Below, piece by piece: positions 48,053 through 57,167 of a DNA stretch of 64,000 bases. This DNA is from Methylocaldum marinum (lineage in GTDB: Bacteria > Pseudomonadota > Gammaproteobacteria > Methylococcales > Methylococcaceae): assembly GCF_003584645.1 (NCBI RefSeq), contig NZ_AP017928.1:1266981-1330980 (forward strand). The letters are read 5' to 3'. The notes under the pieces are model-generated. The model was not told the DNA's origin, made no database searches, and saw only the letters and a program-made list of their open reading frames with translations. The translations under genes were made by a program, and so were the position numbers. Numbering within the stretch: position 1 is the first letter of the stretch; each line of letters opens with the position of its first letter.

Positions 48053-50146
48053 TCAGAAACTCATGCGTATCCCGAATTCTCCGGCACGGCCGGGCTCGGG
48101 TGCGATATTGCGTAGATAGGAGGTGGAATTGCGGATGGTTTCGTTGAGCAGGTTCCGGCCTCTCACGAATATCATGAATTCCGCGTAATCCGCGGCAGCC
48201 AGACGATACTCGGCGCCCACGTTGAACAGCAGATATCCAGCCGTTCGAGTTTCGTTCTCGCCTGGGTTCCTCTGCGCCTCGGCGTTCATCAACCGGGCAA
48301 AGGCAGTCAGTTTTTCGAAGCCGTAATCCACCTGAAAACCATAGCGGAGCGGCGGCATGCGCGGCACGTCGCCACCGTGATTGAAGCGGCCGCGGACGTA
48401 GTCTGAGAACAGAGTGAGATCGAGCTTTCCGAAAGCCCGGTCGAACACGGGAAATTTGACGCTGGCTTCGAAGCCCTGGAACGTCGCGTCCGACTGTGAG
48501 CTCTCGAGCACCGGAATGCACGCGTCATCTTCCGAGCAGGCGGCCTCGAATTTCTCGGTTTCGCGATTGAAAACAGTACCGGGATTGCGCTGAAAGATAT
48601 AATCATTCACCCAATTGTGGAACAAATCGATTTCGGCGCTAACCCACCCCGTGTTGTACCTGAAGCCAAGGTCAAGGTTGTAGGATGTCTCTTCCGAGAG
48701 CGTGGGGTTACCGATTTCGAAACTCCTCGTCGCGGCATGGAAGCCGTTGGAGAACAGTTCCTGAACCTGGGGCGCCCGTTGCGAACGGGTTACCGCAAAG
48801 GTCACCGCCGCGTCGTCGCGCAAGTTCCACACGGCCGAGCCGGAGGCGCTGATCGGGGTGTGCGAGCGGCTTCTCCGGTCAACCGGTCTGATGGTTTGAT
48901 CTTCGACCCGGAGCCCCAATTCGAATAACACATCGCGCCAGTGCATATCCTCCACGGCAAAAAAGCCGTAGGAAGAAATTTCCGATTTCGGCACCACGGC
49001 CTCCTCTCCCACCGCGGAGAATTCGCTCTCCTGAACCTGGGCGCCGACCACCCCGTGCCAGGGGCCGATGTGCTTGTGAACCAATTCGATACGGCCTTCC
49101 ACCGCTTCGTTGCGGAATATCGTGCCCGCGGCACCGTTCTCCCTTTCCACGTGGCGGTAGTCGGTGTAGCCCACGCGCATCTTGAGCGTCTCGGCGAAAG
49201 CCAAGGGGTCATATAGCTCGCTTTTGAAATCGTAGCGCGACTGCTCCATGTCGACACGAATCCGGTCGAGGCCGCTGGCTTCTTCTTCGCCGTGTTCATG
49301 TCCGTGGTCATGTGCGCCGGGCGGAATGCCGTATTCGTTTTCCAGCCGGTTAACGGAAAAACCGAAAAACCCCGGTTCACCGACGAGCGAAAAGCCCACC
49401 GTGCCGCCGCGAGCCCTCGCATCGGTGTTGGCGACGTAACCCTTGGTGTTGACGATGGCTTCATCATGGCCTTCCGCGCCGTGGGAGGCGCCTTCGGCCT
49501 TTTCGTCGATGGCGTAGCCCGGAATCTCGATATTGTTCCGATCCCGGTAAAAGCCGTCCAAATGTAGGGCGAATAGGCCTCGTCCGGCATCCAGCCGCAA
49601 CGCGCTGGTGGTTTCGTCGGACACGGTGTTGTAGCGCTGCTCTGCTGCACCGGAGATGACCTGCTCCGGCACCCGGTCCGGAATCCGATTGTCGATGACG
49701 TTGACCAGTCCGCCGATGGCTCCGCTACCGTACAACAGAGTTTGAGGACCCCGCAGCACTTCGATGCGCTCGGCCAGGATCGGCTCCACTGCATTGGCAT
49801 GGTCGGGGCTCAGCGTGGATACATCTTGAATGCCGAGGCTGTCCTGCATGACCCGCACACGTGGGCCGCTCTGCCCGCGAATGACCGGCTGGCCGACACC
49901 GGCTCCGAAAGATGAGCTGCTTACCCCGAGTTCCTGACTCAAAGTCTCGCCCAAGGTATTGCCTGATTTCCGGGTCAGTTCTTCCCCTCTCAAGACATTG
50001 AAGGGACGCGCCATCTCCTCGGCAAATTTATGCACCGGCGCAGTAACCAACACCGGCTCCAGCTCTTCTACCGCTTCATCTTCTGCAGCCACGCCGGAAG
50101 AAACATACACAGACGAAACCAGAAGCAGGACGACTCGCTTTTGCAT
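48053..50146 (-). CDS. znuD: TonB-dependent zinc receptor, ZnuD-like
   Basis: About 697 residues from ATG at 50146. Signal peptide ([17 protein letters not shown]), plug domain ([11 protein letters not shown] and [24 protein letters not shown]), and a 22-strand barrel ending in Phe. An external loop has a His/Glu-rich stretch [11 protein letters not shown], plus GAEGHDEA, as expected of the zinc receptor ZnuD. The zur regulator lies directly upstream and a candidate Zur box 28-42 bases before the start. It imports zinc or a zinc complex across the outer membrane when zinc is scarce. Confidence 0.9.
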   Translation of the reverse strand: MQKRVVLLLVSSVYVSSGVAAEDEAVEELEPVLVTAPVHKFAEEMARPFNVLRGEELTRKSGNTLGETLSQELGVSSSSFGAGVGQPVIRGQSGPRVRVMQDSLGIQDVSTLSPDHANAVEPILAERIEVLRGPQTLLYGSGAIGGLVNVIDNRIPDRVPEQVISGAAEQRYNTVSDETTSALRLDAGRGLFALHLDGFYRDRNNIEIPGYAIDEKAEGASHGAEGHDEAIVNTKGYVANTDARARGGTVGFSLVGEPGFFGFSVNRLENEYGIPPGAHDHGHEHGEEEASGLDRIRVDMEQSRYDFKSELYDPLAFAETLKMRVGYTDYRHVERENGAAGTIFRNEAVEGRIELVHKHIGPWHGVVGAQVQESEFSAVGEEAVVPKSEISSYGFFAVEDMHWRDVLFELGLRVEDQTIRPVDRRSRSHTPISASGSAVWNLRDDAAVTFAVTRSQRAPQVQELFSNGFHAATRSFEIGNPTLSEETSYNLDLGFRYNTGWVSAEIDLFHNWVNDYIFQRNPGTVFNRETEKFEAACSEDDACIPVLESSQSDATFQGFEASVKFPVFDRAFGKLDLTLFSDYVRGRFNHGGDVPRMPPLRYGFQVDYGFEKLTAFARLMNAEAQRNPGENETRTAGYLLFNVGAEYRLAAADYAEFMIFVRGRNLLNETIRNSTSYLRNIAPEPGRAGEFGIRMSF

Positions 50147-50173
50147 AATTGTTATCGGGTTCTTTTGCGCTAA

Positions 50174-50188
50174 TGTTATAGCGTTACA
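50174..50188 (-). promoter_or_regulatory. Candidate Zur box upstream of znuD
   Basis: TGTTATAGCGTTACA matches 11 of 15 positions of the gammaproteobacterial Zur consensus TGTTATAATATAACA (consensus from memory). It lies 28-42 bases before the znuD start, at the expected promoter position. Confidence 0.55.
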
Positions 50189-50241
50189 AAAATATGACAA
50201 ACTCGGATGCTTTGAAGAGCCTCAGCCCGATACGCCGAGCA

Positions 50242-50751
50242 TCAAGCTTCGGCTTCGGGCTGTACGCAATGGGGACACAAGCCGTGGATCTCGATGGCTT
50301 TCCGGTGAAGTTTGAACCCCGCTTCCTCGACTTCACTCGCGACCGCGGCCATCACCTCGGTTCCCGGCCTCTCCTCGACGTTTCCGCAGCGTTCGCAAAT
50401 CAGCAATAATTGCTCATGCCGACGTTCCGAGCAGTTGCAGCCGATAAATGCGTTCAGACTTTCGACGCGATGAATCAGTTTCTGCTCGAGCAGAAACTCC
50501 AGAGCCCGATACACCGTCGCGGGCTTTGCGGCCTGTTCGAATGGCTTAATCCGATCGAGCAGGTCGTAAGCCTTGACCGCCCGATGGCTTTCCCAGATAA
50601 GCTCGAGCACCTTGCGGCGAATCGGCGTCAGCCGAACCTCGCGCTGTGCGCACAGTTGCTCCGCTACGCGCAGCGCTCGGTCGACGCAGCCGCGGTGATC
50701 ATGGGTGGGTGTCAGGTATTCTTCTCGACTCGGCGGAAGCCGGACATTCAT
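50242..50751 (-). CDS. zur: Fur-family zinc uptake regulator
   Basis: 169 residues. The winged helix (RLTPIRRKVLELIWESHRAVKAYDLLDRI, then KPATVYRALEFLLEQKLIHRVESLNAFIGC) is the Zur rather than the Fur version of the family. Metal-binding His/Cys are present (CNCSERRHEQ, LICERCGNVEE, HGLCPHC). It represses zinc-uptake genes when zinc is sufficient. It precedes znuD on the same strand and has its own candidate box, implying autoregulation. Confidence 0.93.
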   Translation of the reverse strand: MNVRLPPSREEYLTPTHDHRGCVDRALRVAEQLCAQREVRLTPIRRKVLELIWESHRAVKAYDLLDRIKPFEQAAKPATVYRALEFLLEQKLIHRVESLNAFIGCNCSERRHEQLLLICERCGNVEERPGTEVMAAVASEVEEAGFKLHRKAIEIHGLCPHCVQPEAEA

Positions 50752-50781
50752 GGATTGAGCCTCTAAGGCCTTGCTCGTGAG

Positions 50782-50796
50782 TGTTACTTTATAACG
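50782..50796 (-). promoter_or_regulatory. Candidate Zur box upstream of zur
   Basis: TGTTACTTTATAACG matches 11 of 15 positions of the same Zur consensus. It lies 31-45 bases before the zur start, and on the minus strand overlaps TATAAA, a plausible -10 box. Confidence 0.5.
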
Positions 50797-50865
50797 TTTC
50801 TATATTGACAGCAAGCGCGAATGCGCCGGAATACGATGCCTTCGGTTTTAAACCCGGAATCCGCC

Positions 50866-52104
50866 TTACTCGATATACGCGAAATCGGGAAGTACCCGAA
50901 CTTCGGTCGACAACTGATAGGGATTTCCACTGGGGGTGTGCAGGTCAATTTCGACCATATACGCTCGATATTTGTCGCACGGAGTGAACACGAGCGTAGC
51001 GGCACCGTTACTCACCGGGTCGAGATCCAGTCCCCGGCTCGACCACACGTCGTTACGAAAATCCCGATCCGAGGACTCCGCGGTCCAGAGACGTATTGCG
51101 GTAGGTTTCGCATCGGTCTCCACCTGTATCATCTCGGTGTCGTTCGTCGGTTGAGTGTGAGTCCACACCAGTCTCGGTAATGGGTGATCGCGGGCCACCA
51201 GCTCGAAGAAGCTGGCAAGAGTCTGTTTGGCTTCCGGTGTGCTGCCGGCACCATGGCCAGCGTTCGGCGCCCGGAACAGAAATTTCGGATCGGGCAGATC
51301 GTGCCAGTAATGTCGTAGCGAATCTACCGTCCAATAAGGATCGTTGGTCCCGAGCAGCAGTAGCTTCGGCATTCGGTAACGCTCCCGATACGCATAGGGA
51401 TCCACCCAAACCCGCAACCGATGCAGGGGACTGTCTTCCAGGGCGAGATGCAGTCCCAAATCGGTGTAATCGTGGATATACTCGCTCTGCTGTCCGTAGA
51501 TTTTCTCGGTCCATCGCAGCTGCGTCTTCATGTTCAGCATGTCGAACACCATCGGCGCGATGGCCTTTACCCGCCTGTCGACGGCTGCCGTCAGCCACGC
51601 GGTCCAACCGCGCTTCGACGCACCGGCAACCAGAAACTTCTCGATGCCGACGCTCAATGTCCTGCCGGCGAACTCCTGAATCGCATCCATGCCGCGTACC
51701 GCGCTTTTCACCATGGGAAATAGCAGCGGCCAGGTCCGGTCGTTGGTCGCCGCATATCGATCGAATGTAAAAGCGACCAGTGCATCCTCGCTGCGTCCGT
51801 ACAGCGGCTGATTCGGAACCCCGGTAATTGCCGCCGCAATAGCGCCGGCTTGTTCCGCCGCCGCTCGCAACAGATCAATGCACGCGGAGCCATCGTGCGT
51901 AATCAGGAAAAAAGCGGTCCCCGGATTACGTAATTCTCTGGGCTGAGCGATCAGTAGGCCGTGGCTCCATTGCTCGCCGCGCCATTTTTGCGAAATCAAT
52001 TCCAGGCGGTTCAACGTCCCCCACGTTTCGCGCGTTTCAGATTCATATCTCCACAGATAGACGGCATCCGGCGCGTTAACATAATCTTCCAGCGCTCCAA
52101 CCAT
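50866..52104 (-). CDS. PhoPQ-activated pathogenicity-related (PqaA-like) protein
   Basis: 412 residues of an alpha/beta-hydrolase-like fold (PhoPQ_related). Recognised stretches: ITHDGSACIDLLRAAAEQ, FDRYAATNDRTWPLLFPMVKSA, the nucleophile region LVAGASKRGWTAWL, RVKAIAPMVFDMLNMKTQLRW, and LGTNDPYWTVDSLRHYW. No signal peptide is evident from the start used; an upstream start in the divergent region was not found. Biochemical role unknown; in Salmonella a relative is PhoP-controlled. Confidence 0.85.
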   Translation of the reverse strand: MVGALEDYVNAPDAVYLWRYESETRETWGTLNRLELISQKWRGEQWSHGLLIAQPRELRNPGTAFFLITHDGSACIDLLRAAAEQAGAIAAAITGVPNQPLYGRSEDALVAFTFDRYAATNDRTWPLLFPMVKSAVRGMDAIQEFAGRTLSVGIEKFLVAGASKRGWTAWLTAAVDRRVKAIAPMVFDMLNMKTQLRWTEKIYGQQSEYIHDYTDLGLHLALEDSPLHRLRVWVDPYAYRERYRMPKLLLLGTNDPYWTVDSLRHYWHDLPDPKFLFRAPNAGHGAGSTPEAKQTLASFFELVARDHPLPRLVWTHTQPTNDTEMIQVETDAKPTAIRLWTAESSDRDFRNDVWSSRGLDLDPVSNGAATLVFTPCDKYRAYMVEIDLHTPSGNPYQLSTEVRVLPDFAYIE

Positions 52105-52676
52105 TCCTCCTCCACTCCATCAAAGATGCGTCAAGACCTACCAATATAGACCGACAATCCTTACAGATTGTCTTCGACTCGAATCGAGAGCTGCATCGTT
52201 CAAGCGCGGACCTCCCCTGGGCCCCTCTAAACAGCCACGACAACTCTTTGTATTACCGTATTTTTTTTGAATTCTTGACGGAACTTTCACGACCGAAAGT
52301 TGTTTAATACCTTACCAGGAAAACTGATTATTTATTGCACTACTTCACCTTCACCATCCTATTGCCCGGACCGGGTCGAGAACGACTCCTCGCCATTTGC
52401 TTCGAAACCATACGGATCACCGGCTCGACGCCTCTCGGCGCCGAAGTCCGGTCTCCAAACCTACGTAATACTTCGAGGAATCCTCCAAGCACGAATCTAC
52501 CATTCCCTGGGCAAGCGATTCGAGGCCCCTTGAATGAACTCACAATGACCCGGATGTTCCGGCTCTTTTTATCTTCAATTTCGTTGATGACCCGTACAAA
52601 CCATAGCATCTCGCGCCCAGGTGTCTGCCTGGCGGGATGCGCCAAAGAAGATTTGTACGGTAGGAGCAAGCAGTTT
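52105..52676. other. Divergent intergenic region with operator-like palindrome
   Basis: 572 bases. TTGACG (52275-52280) is followed at once by the inverted repeat AACTTTC-ACGACC-GAAAGTT (52282-52301), an arrangement typical of a repressor site in a promoter; however, a -10 box at the right spacing is weak. The plus-strand frame from 52335 runs through to the next gene but has no protein character before 52677. Confidence 0.4.
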
Positions 52677-53696
52677 ATGAATCACGTGAAAGAACGCGAA
52701 AATACCCTCGAAATCCCGGCCGCTTCGGTTCCGCCCGCAGCTAATGTCGAACATGATGAAAATAGCGCCGACAGCACTGCAAAGCCGTTGGAAGGGAAAG
52801 CAGAGCCGGCGCGCAAGAGCACACGAAAGACCTCGAAGGCCGCAGTGCCGAGCGTGTCCCCTCTGGACTTGCCGAGCGATGTATTCGAAGCGGGACTGGA
52901 GCGGCGTAAGCACAATCGCGCAGCGATATTGAATTGGATACGCGAAGCGTTGGTCGAAGGCACCGACTACGGGCGCATCCACCTCTTCAACCGGGAAAAA
53001 TGCACTTTCGCCAGGCGCGGCGAAGCCGACTCCTGCCCTATCGGCAGCCACTGGAGCAAACCCAGCCTGTTCAAGCCGGGCGCAGAGAAAATTTGCGGCA
53101 TGCTCGGCGTCACCGTGCACTATCCCAATCTCACAGCCTATGAGCAGGCCGCTCTCTCGGGACAACCTCTCGGCACGATCATTCTGCGCTGCGAATTGCG
53201 CGACAGCCAAGAACGGACGGTGGCCGAAGGCATAGGTGCGCGCAGCGTGCAGCAGGACTACGGGGACCTCAACAAAGCCCTCAAGATGGCCGGGAAGTCG
53301 GCTCACATCGATGCGACCCTGCGCATGGCGGGCCTGAGCGAGGTATTCACCCAGGATCTGGAGGACATGCAGCTAGGGCCGAGCTCAAAGCCACACACCG
53401 CAGAGCGGAACAAGCCCGCTCGGCGCGGCACCGAGCCCGCTCCGTCAGAATCTACGTCGGCTTCCGAGACCTCGGGACGTAGCCACCGGTTCAGCAGCGT
53501 TTCGCAGGACCAGATCGAAAAGCTGGAAGCTCGTATCGAACAACTGGGCCTGGACCGTGAGCGAGTCCTGCGTTGGGTCAGAGCTGCGAGCAGACACAAG
53601 ATGAACGCTTTCGAAGAGTTGAGCCCCGAGATCTATGACAAACTGCTCGGGAAGTTGGACGAATGGGCTAGCCCGACTTCGAACGAATCGAGGTAA
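52677..53696 (+). CDS. Putative phage-type single-strand annealing/recombination protein
   Basis: 339 residues from ATG at 52677 (GGAG upstream). Residues 1-65 are low-complexity. The core (about 70-230) contains LFKPGAEKICGMLGVTVHYP, LRCELRD, VAEGIGARS, and DYGDLNKALKMAGKSAHIDATLRMAGLS. This pattern recalls phage Rad52/ERF-like annealing or associated proteins (from memory, not certain). The C-terminal 60 residues form a helical domain (IEKLEARIEQLGLDRERVLRW) of the kind found in other recombination proteins. The next gene, 4 bases on, is a Siphovirus Gp157 homologue, which supports a phage recombination origin. No other phage genes are near. Confidence 0.6.
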   Translation: MNHVKERENTLEIPAASVPPAANVEHDENSADSTAKPLEGKAEPARKSTRKTSKAAVPSVSPLDLPSDVFEAGLERRKHNRAAILNWIREALVEGTDYGRIHLFNREKCTFARRGEADSCPIGSHWSKPSLFKPGAEKICGMLGVTVHYPNLTAYEQAALSGQPLGTIILRCELRDSQERTVAEGIGARSVQQDYGDLNKALKMAGKSAHIDATLRMAGLSEVFTQDLEDMQLGPSSKPHTAERNKPARRGTEPAPSESTSASETSGRSHRFSSVSQDQIEKLEARIEQLGLDRERVLRWVRAASRHKMNAFEELSPEIYDKLLGKLDEWASPTSNESR

Positions 53697-53700
53697 CGAC

Positions 53701-54195
53701 GTGGAAACCAAGCTTTACGAGATTGCCGATCAATACCAGCAGGCCTTGAACGAACTCATGAATCCGGATTTGCCACCGGATGTGGTGGAGGACACATTGG
53801 AAGCGCTGTCCGGCGAAATTTCCGTCAAAGCCTGGAACATAGCCGCCGCCCTCCTGCACATGGAGGGCGAAGCGGAACTGATTCGTCAGGCCGAGGAACG
53901 AATGAGCCGGCGGCGAAGGGCATTGGAAACCCGGGCGGCCGGATTACGGCGGTATCTGAAGGTCCAACTGGAGCGCATCAATATACGCGAGATTCGAAGC
54001 CCCCAATTCATCATAAAAGTCAAGCAAAATCCGCCCAAGGTCATCCTCGACGACGAGTCGGCCGTCCCCGGCGCATTTAAGCGTGAGGAAAGTATTATTC
54101 ATATCGACAAGAACGGAATAAAACAGGCACTACTAGCAGGACGAACAGTACAGGGCGCTCACCTCGAACAGGAAACTCGGCTCGACATTAGTTGA
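53701..54195 (+). CDS. Siphovirus Gp157 family protein
   Basis: 164 residues from a GTG at 53701 with GAGG upstream. The layout matches Gp157: LYEIADQYQQALNEL, a helical middle with RRRRALETRAAGLRRYLKVQLER, then FIIKVKQNPPKVILDDESAVPGAF and the final VQGAHLEQETRLDIS. In Streptococcus phages Gp157 is linked to phage resistance. It is encoded together with the putative annealing protein as a two-gene unit. Confidence 0.85.
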   Translation: METKLYEIADQYQQALNELMNPDLPPDVVEDTLEALSGEISVKAWNIAAALLHMEGEAELIRQAEERMSRRRRALETRAAGLRRYLKVQLERINIREIRSPQFIIKVKQNPPKVILDDESAVPGAFKREESIIHIDKNGIKQALLAGRTVQGAHLEQETRLDIS

Positions 54196-54482
54196 TGGGC
54201 GTTACCGTTTTGTGACGATAATCATACGCACATGCCCTGAAATCAACCGACTCTATTCCATTTTCGTTACATCAATATCGCCTATGGCAAGCTTCGGTAT
54301 ACTGCCGAAAGCAGGTACTTGAAACGGGAATATAGCACCTACGGGCGATTACTTATGGAAATAAGTGCGGAAAAATAGTTTATTTGTTTCTCCAAGGAGC
54401 GGAGCTGAAGCCGTTATAGACGGATAATATATTGTGGCCTTCGGCGCATATGTCATTTGAGTGGGTATTGAGGAGTTATCTT
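54196..54482. other. Leader region of the RRM gene
   Basis: 287 bases. GAGGAG near 54469 is the ribosome site of the next gene. The AT-rich sequence (ATAGTTTATTTG, GGATAATATATTG) probably holds its promoter and a long leader, as is common in cold-induced RNA-binding protein genes. Nothing more. Confidence 0.35.
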
Positions 54483-54815
54483 GTGAACAGGAAATTGTAT
54501 GTCGGAAATCTGAATTATGGTCTTGGGAATGATGACTTGCACCAGCTTTTTGCGGCGCATGGTACGGTATACTCGGCCCATGTCATCATGGATCGAGAAA
54601 CAGGGCGCTCCAAGGGGTTCGGATTCGTGGAAATGGGCAGCGCCCAGGAAGCACAGGCCGCCATTGCGGCCTTGAACGGCAAGGAAGTGAGCGGCCGCAG
54701 CCTGACGGTAAATGAAGCCCGCCCTCCCCAAGACCGAGGTGAACGCAACGGCAGCTCCAATCCCTTCGTGACGGCCGGAAGGCGTAACGGAGGTTACGGC
54801 GACCGCCGAGGCTAA
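54483..54815 (+). CDS. RRM-type RNA-binding protein
   Basis: 110 residues from GTG at 54483 (preceded by GAGGAG). One RNA recognition motif: RNP2 KLYVGNLNY and RNP1 KGFGFVEM, both intact with the aromatic residues that stack on RNA. The short Arg/Gly-rich tail (GRRNGGYGDRRG) is as in cyanobacterial and proteobacterial Rbp proteins. It probably acts as an RNA chaperone; regulation by cold is suspected from the family. The frame begins upstream at 54432, but the domain starts at the GTG. Confidence 0.9.
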   Translation: MNRKLYVGNLNYGLGNDDLHQLFAAHGTVYSAHVIMDRETGRSKGFGFVEMGSAQEAQAAIAALNGKEVSGRSLTVNEARPPQDRGERNGSSNPFVTAGRRNGGYGDRRG

Positions 54816-54843
54816 TCAGCATTCAGCAAATCGTCTTCGAGCG

Positions 54844-54868
54844 CCGACCGGTTCATTGAACCGGTCGG
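54844..54868 (+). terminator. Perfect hairpin after the RRM gene
   Basis: CCGACCGGTTC-ATT-GAACCGGTCGG: eleven perfect pairs and a three-base loop, 29 bases after the RRM stop. No T-run follows, so it may be an mRNA end-protecting structure, or end transcription with help, or serve also the convergent pqiC gene. Confidence 0.5.
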
Positions 54869-54933
54869 TCACTACACCACCCCACATTTCTCCACCTAGA
54901 TCGTTCTTTTGACTCGATCGCGTTTCGCACGGC

Positions 54934-55515
54934 TCAATGCGTTGGAAGCGCGGCGGCGAGATCCTGCGCCAAGGCATCGAGCGCTCGACCTTGCGCGGCG
55001 GCCAAAGCCGCATGATCGCGGGCCGTCACCGGAATCGCCAGGCTGGTATGTCCGCGCCGGGCTATCGTTTTCTGATCTGCCTTGATCGTCCACAGCGCCT
55101 CGAAAACGACGCTCTCTCCCGGACGGAGTTCGAATCGGGAAACATCCACCAGAATGCGCTCGCTCGGGTCGAAAGACGCCATTTGGGAGTAGGCGGCTAC
55201 CGTCGCATCGCGGACCAGGTGGGAAAGTCGAGCGGTCAGCGCGGCGGTGATCTCATCCTTCAAAGGTGCCGCCCAGCGGTGCTGCTCCAGCACTTCGAGT
55301 TCATGCTCGCTCTTGGCCACAACCCACTGGGGCTGATTCAAAGCGGCCGGTACCGTAACCGGCCCGAGCATGATGACGTTGCCGGCGTCGCTCAGGGTCC
55401 CACGCGTGGCGATGGGGCCATTCGCCGGCATCAGTGTATAAAAGCGTGCCGGTGACGAGGTGGCGCAGGCGGTAAAAAATCCGACAAGCATCGTCGTCCA
55501 CAGTAGACGGGTCAT
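54934..55515 (-). CDS. pqiC: PqiC-type lipoprotein (ABC transport auxiliary)
   Basis: About 193 residues with lipobox FTAC. The family pattern RFYTLMP, then VIMLGPVTVPAALNQPQWVV, WAAPLKDEITAALTARL and FEALWTI. PqiC is an outer-membrane lipoprotein that docks the PqiB tube. It overlaps the pqiB stop and is third in pqiABC. Confidence 0.88.
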   Translation of the reverse strand: MTRLLWTTMLVGFFTACATSSPARFYTLMPANGPIATRGTLSDAGNVIMLGPVTVPAALNQPQWVVAKSEHELEVLEQHRWAAPLKDEITAALTARLSHLVRDATVAAYSQMASFDPSERILVDVSRFELRPGESVVFEALWTIKADQKTIARRGHTSLAIPVTARDHAALAAAQGRALDALAQDLAAALPTH

Positions 55516-55517
55516 CA

Positions 55518-57167
55518 CTATTTTTCCTTCCCCATGATCAGCGATTCGGGGTGGCGCTCGAGATAATCCAACATTACGCGCAAGGATTGGGCTGCGCGGG
55601 AAACCTCGTTCAGGGCATCACGAACGTCGTGCTGTAGCGGCCCGTCACCGGCGAGCGTCTTCTGTGCTTCGCCCAGGGTACGTCTGGCGTCCGACATCGT
55701 GGTCTTCATCTCCGGCACCAATTCACGGTCCAGGCTGGACGCCAGCCGTTCCACGCTTTGCAGGGTCCGGTTCAATGAACTCATGGTTTGCCGGAGATCC
55801 GCGACAACCTGATCGAGCGGCAATTTGTCCAATTTCTTGACGATATTCTCGGCACTCTCCGAGAGCGACTGCAAGGTACCCGGCATAGTCGGAAGCTCCG
55901 GCGGTTCTCGCGTCCAGTCCAGGTGTGCCGACGGTGCGGCCGGGAAGAAATCGAGGGCGACATAAAGCTGTCCCGAGATGAGATTGCCGGTGCGCAATTG
56001 CGCCCTCAGTCCTCGTTCCACCATGCGGCTCAATTGTCCCTGCACCGCCTCGCGGGTCGTTGCGACAGATTCGCCCGCCCGATTGCGAATCATTCCGCTC
56101 CATCTCAAACCGACATCAACGGCAATCCGGAAGCGGTGGTTCCGTGCATCCCACTCACCGCGTATTCCCGTGACCTCTCCTGCGGGCAGCCCCCTGAAAT
56201 CGAGCGGAGCACCGACCGATAGTCCGCGTATCGTCTCGTCGAAGTACAAGACCATGTTTCTCGGTTCGGATTTAGGGGGCGCGAAAGCCGCGGCTCGATT
56301 GGCAAAGAGGGGAAATGTCGAGTCCTCCGGCGCGGGTTTCGCCACTCCACTGTCTGGCGGAATGGAAAACGCGATCCCGCCCAACATGATGGTCATCAGA
56401 GACTCCGTGTCGAGTTTTATCCCATTGGCGTCCAGCGTTAGATCGAGTCCGCTGGCGTGCCAAAATCGGGTGTCGCCCACCACGAAACGATCATACGGCG
56501 TTTCCACGAAAACCTGGAGGGTGACGCCGGTTCCCGCCGGATCCATTTCGAACCCGAGCACCTTGCCCACTGCGATATGCCTGAAATAAATGGGAGAACC
56601 CACGTCCAGAGAGCCCAGGTCTTCTCCTTTGAGTACGAAGCGTTTGCCCTGCAGGTCGGAGGTCAGAATCGGCGGAACATCCAAACCTTGGAATTGATAT
56701 TCGCGTTCGGCGGAGCTGCCCACGTCCATACCAATATAAGAGCCGGAAAGCAGGGTACCCAAGCCGGAAATGTTGCCGGCGACAACCCGCGGACGCACGA
56801 TCCAGAAGCGGGTATCTTTCACCAGCCAATCCTCGGTGCCGTTGCGCATTTCGGCGGTGACGATGACGCTGGAGCGGTCGCTGCTGAGGGCTACATCCGT
56901 AACTTTGCCTACTTCCACGTCCCTATACTTGATAGTGGTCTTGCCGGGTTCCAGCCCCTCGGCGCTCTTGAAAACGAGGGTGACCACGGGGCCTTTTTCG
57001 GAGATGGCTTTCCAGGCCAGCCAGGCACCGATCAGCGCTGCGACCAATGGAATGACCCAGACGATGGAAAAAGTAAAACGGCTTGGTGGTGCAACCACCG
57101 CGGCCGGCAATGAATCGCTCGGATCAGTTTCCGGAGCGGACTTGGCATCGTTATCTCGTATGAACAT
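55518..57167 (-). CDS. pqiB: Intermembrane transport protein PqiB (MCE family)
   Basis: 549 residues: one N-terminal transmembrane helix (FSIVWVIPLVAALIGAWLAW), then three MCE (MlaD) domains (first VVTLVFKSAEGLEPGKTTIKYRDV; second near 155-270; third near 290-400) and a C-terminal helical tail (residues about 440-540) that would form the periplasm-spanning needle. It links inner and outer membranes for lipid traffic. It overlaps pqiA by 17 bases. Confidence 0.93.
   Translation of the reverse strand: MFIRDNDAKSAPETDPSDSLPAAVVAPPSRFTFSIVWVIPLVAALIGAWLAWKAISEKGPVVTLVFKSAEGLEPGKTTIKYRDVEVGKVTDVALSSDRSSVIVTAEMRNGTEDWLVKDTRFWIVRPRVVAGNISGLGTLLSGSYIGMDVGSSAEREYQFQGLDVPPILTSDLQGKRFVLKGEDLGSLDVGSPIYFRHIAVGKVLGFEMDPAGTGVTLQVFVETPYDRFVVGDTRFWHASGLDLTLDANGIKLDTESLMTIMLGGIAFSIPPDSGVAKPAPEDSTFPLFANRAAAFAPPKSEPRNMVLYFDETIRGLSVGAPLDFRGLPAGEVTGIRGEWDARNHRFRIAVDVGLRWSGMIRNRAGESVATTREAVQGQLSRMVERGLRAQLRTGNLISGQLYVALDFFPAAPSAHLDWTREPPELPTMPGTLQSLSESAENIVKKLDKLPLDQVVADLRQTMSSLNRTLQSVERLASSLDRELVPEMKTTMSDARRTLGEAQKTLAGDGPLQHDVRDALNEVSRAAQSLRVMLDYLERHPESLIMGKEK

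Noticed and set aside
47799..48521. N-terminal extension of the citrate synthase frame
   Set aside because: Arg-rich and unlike any citrate synthase; it overlaps the 3' end of znuD. The family start fits ATG at 47798.
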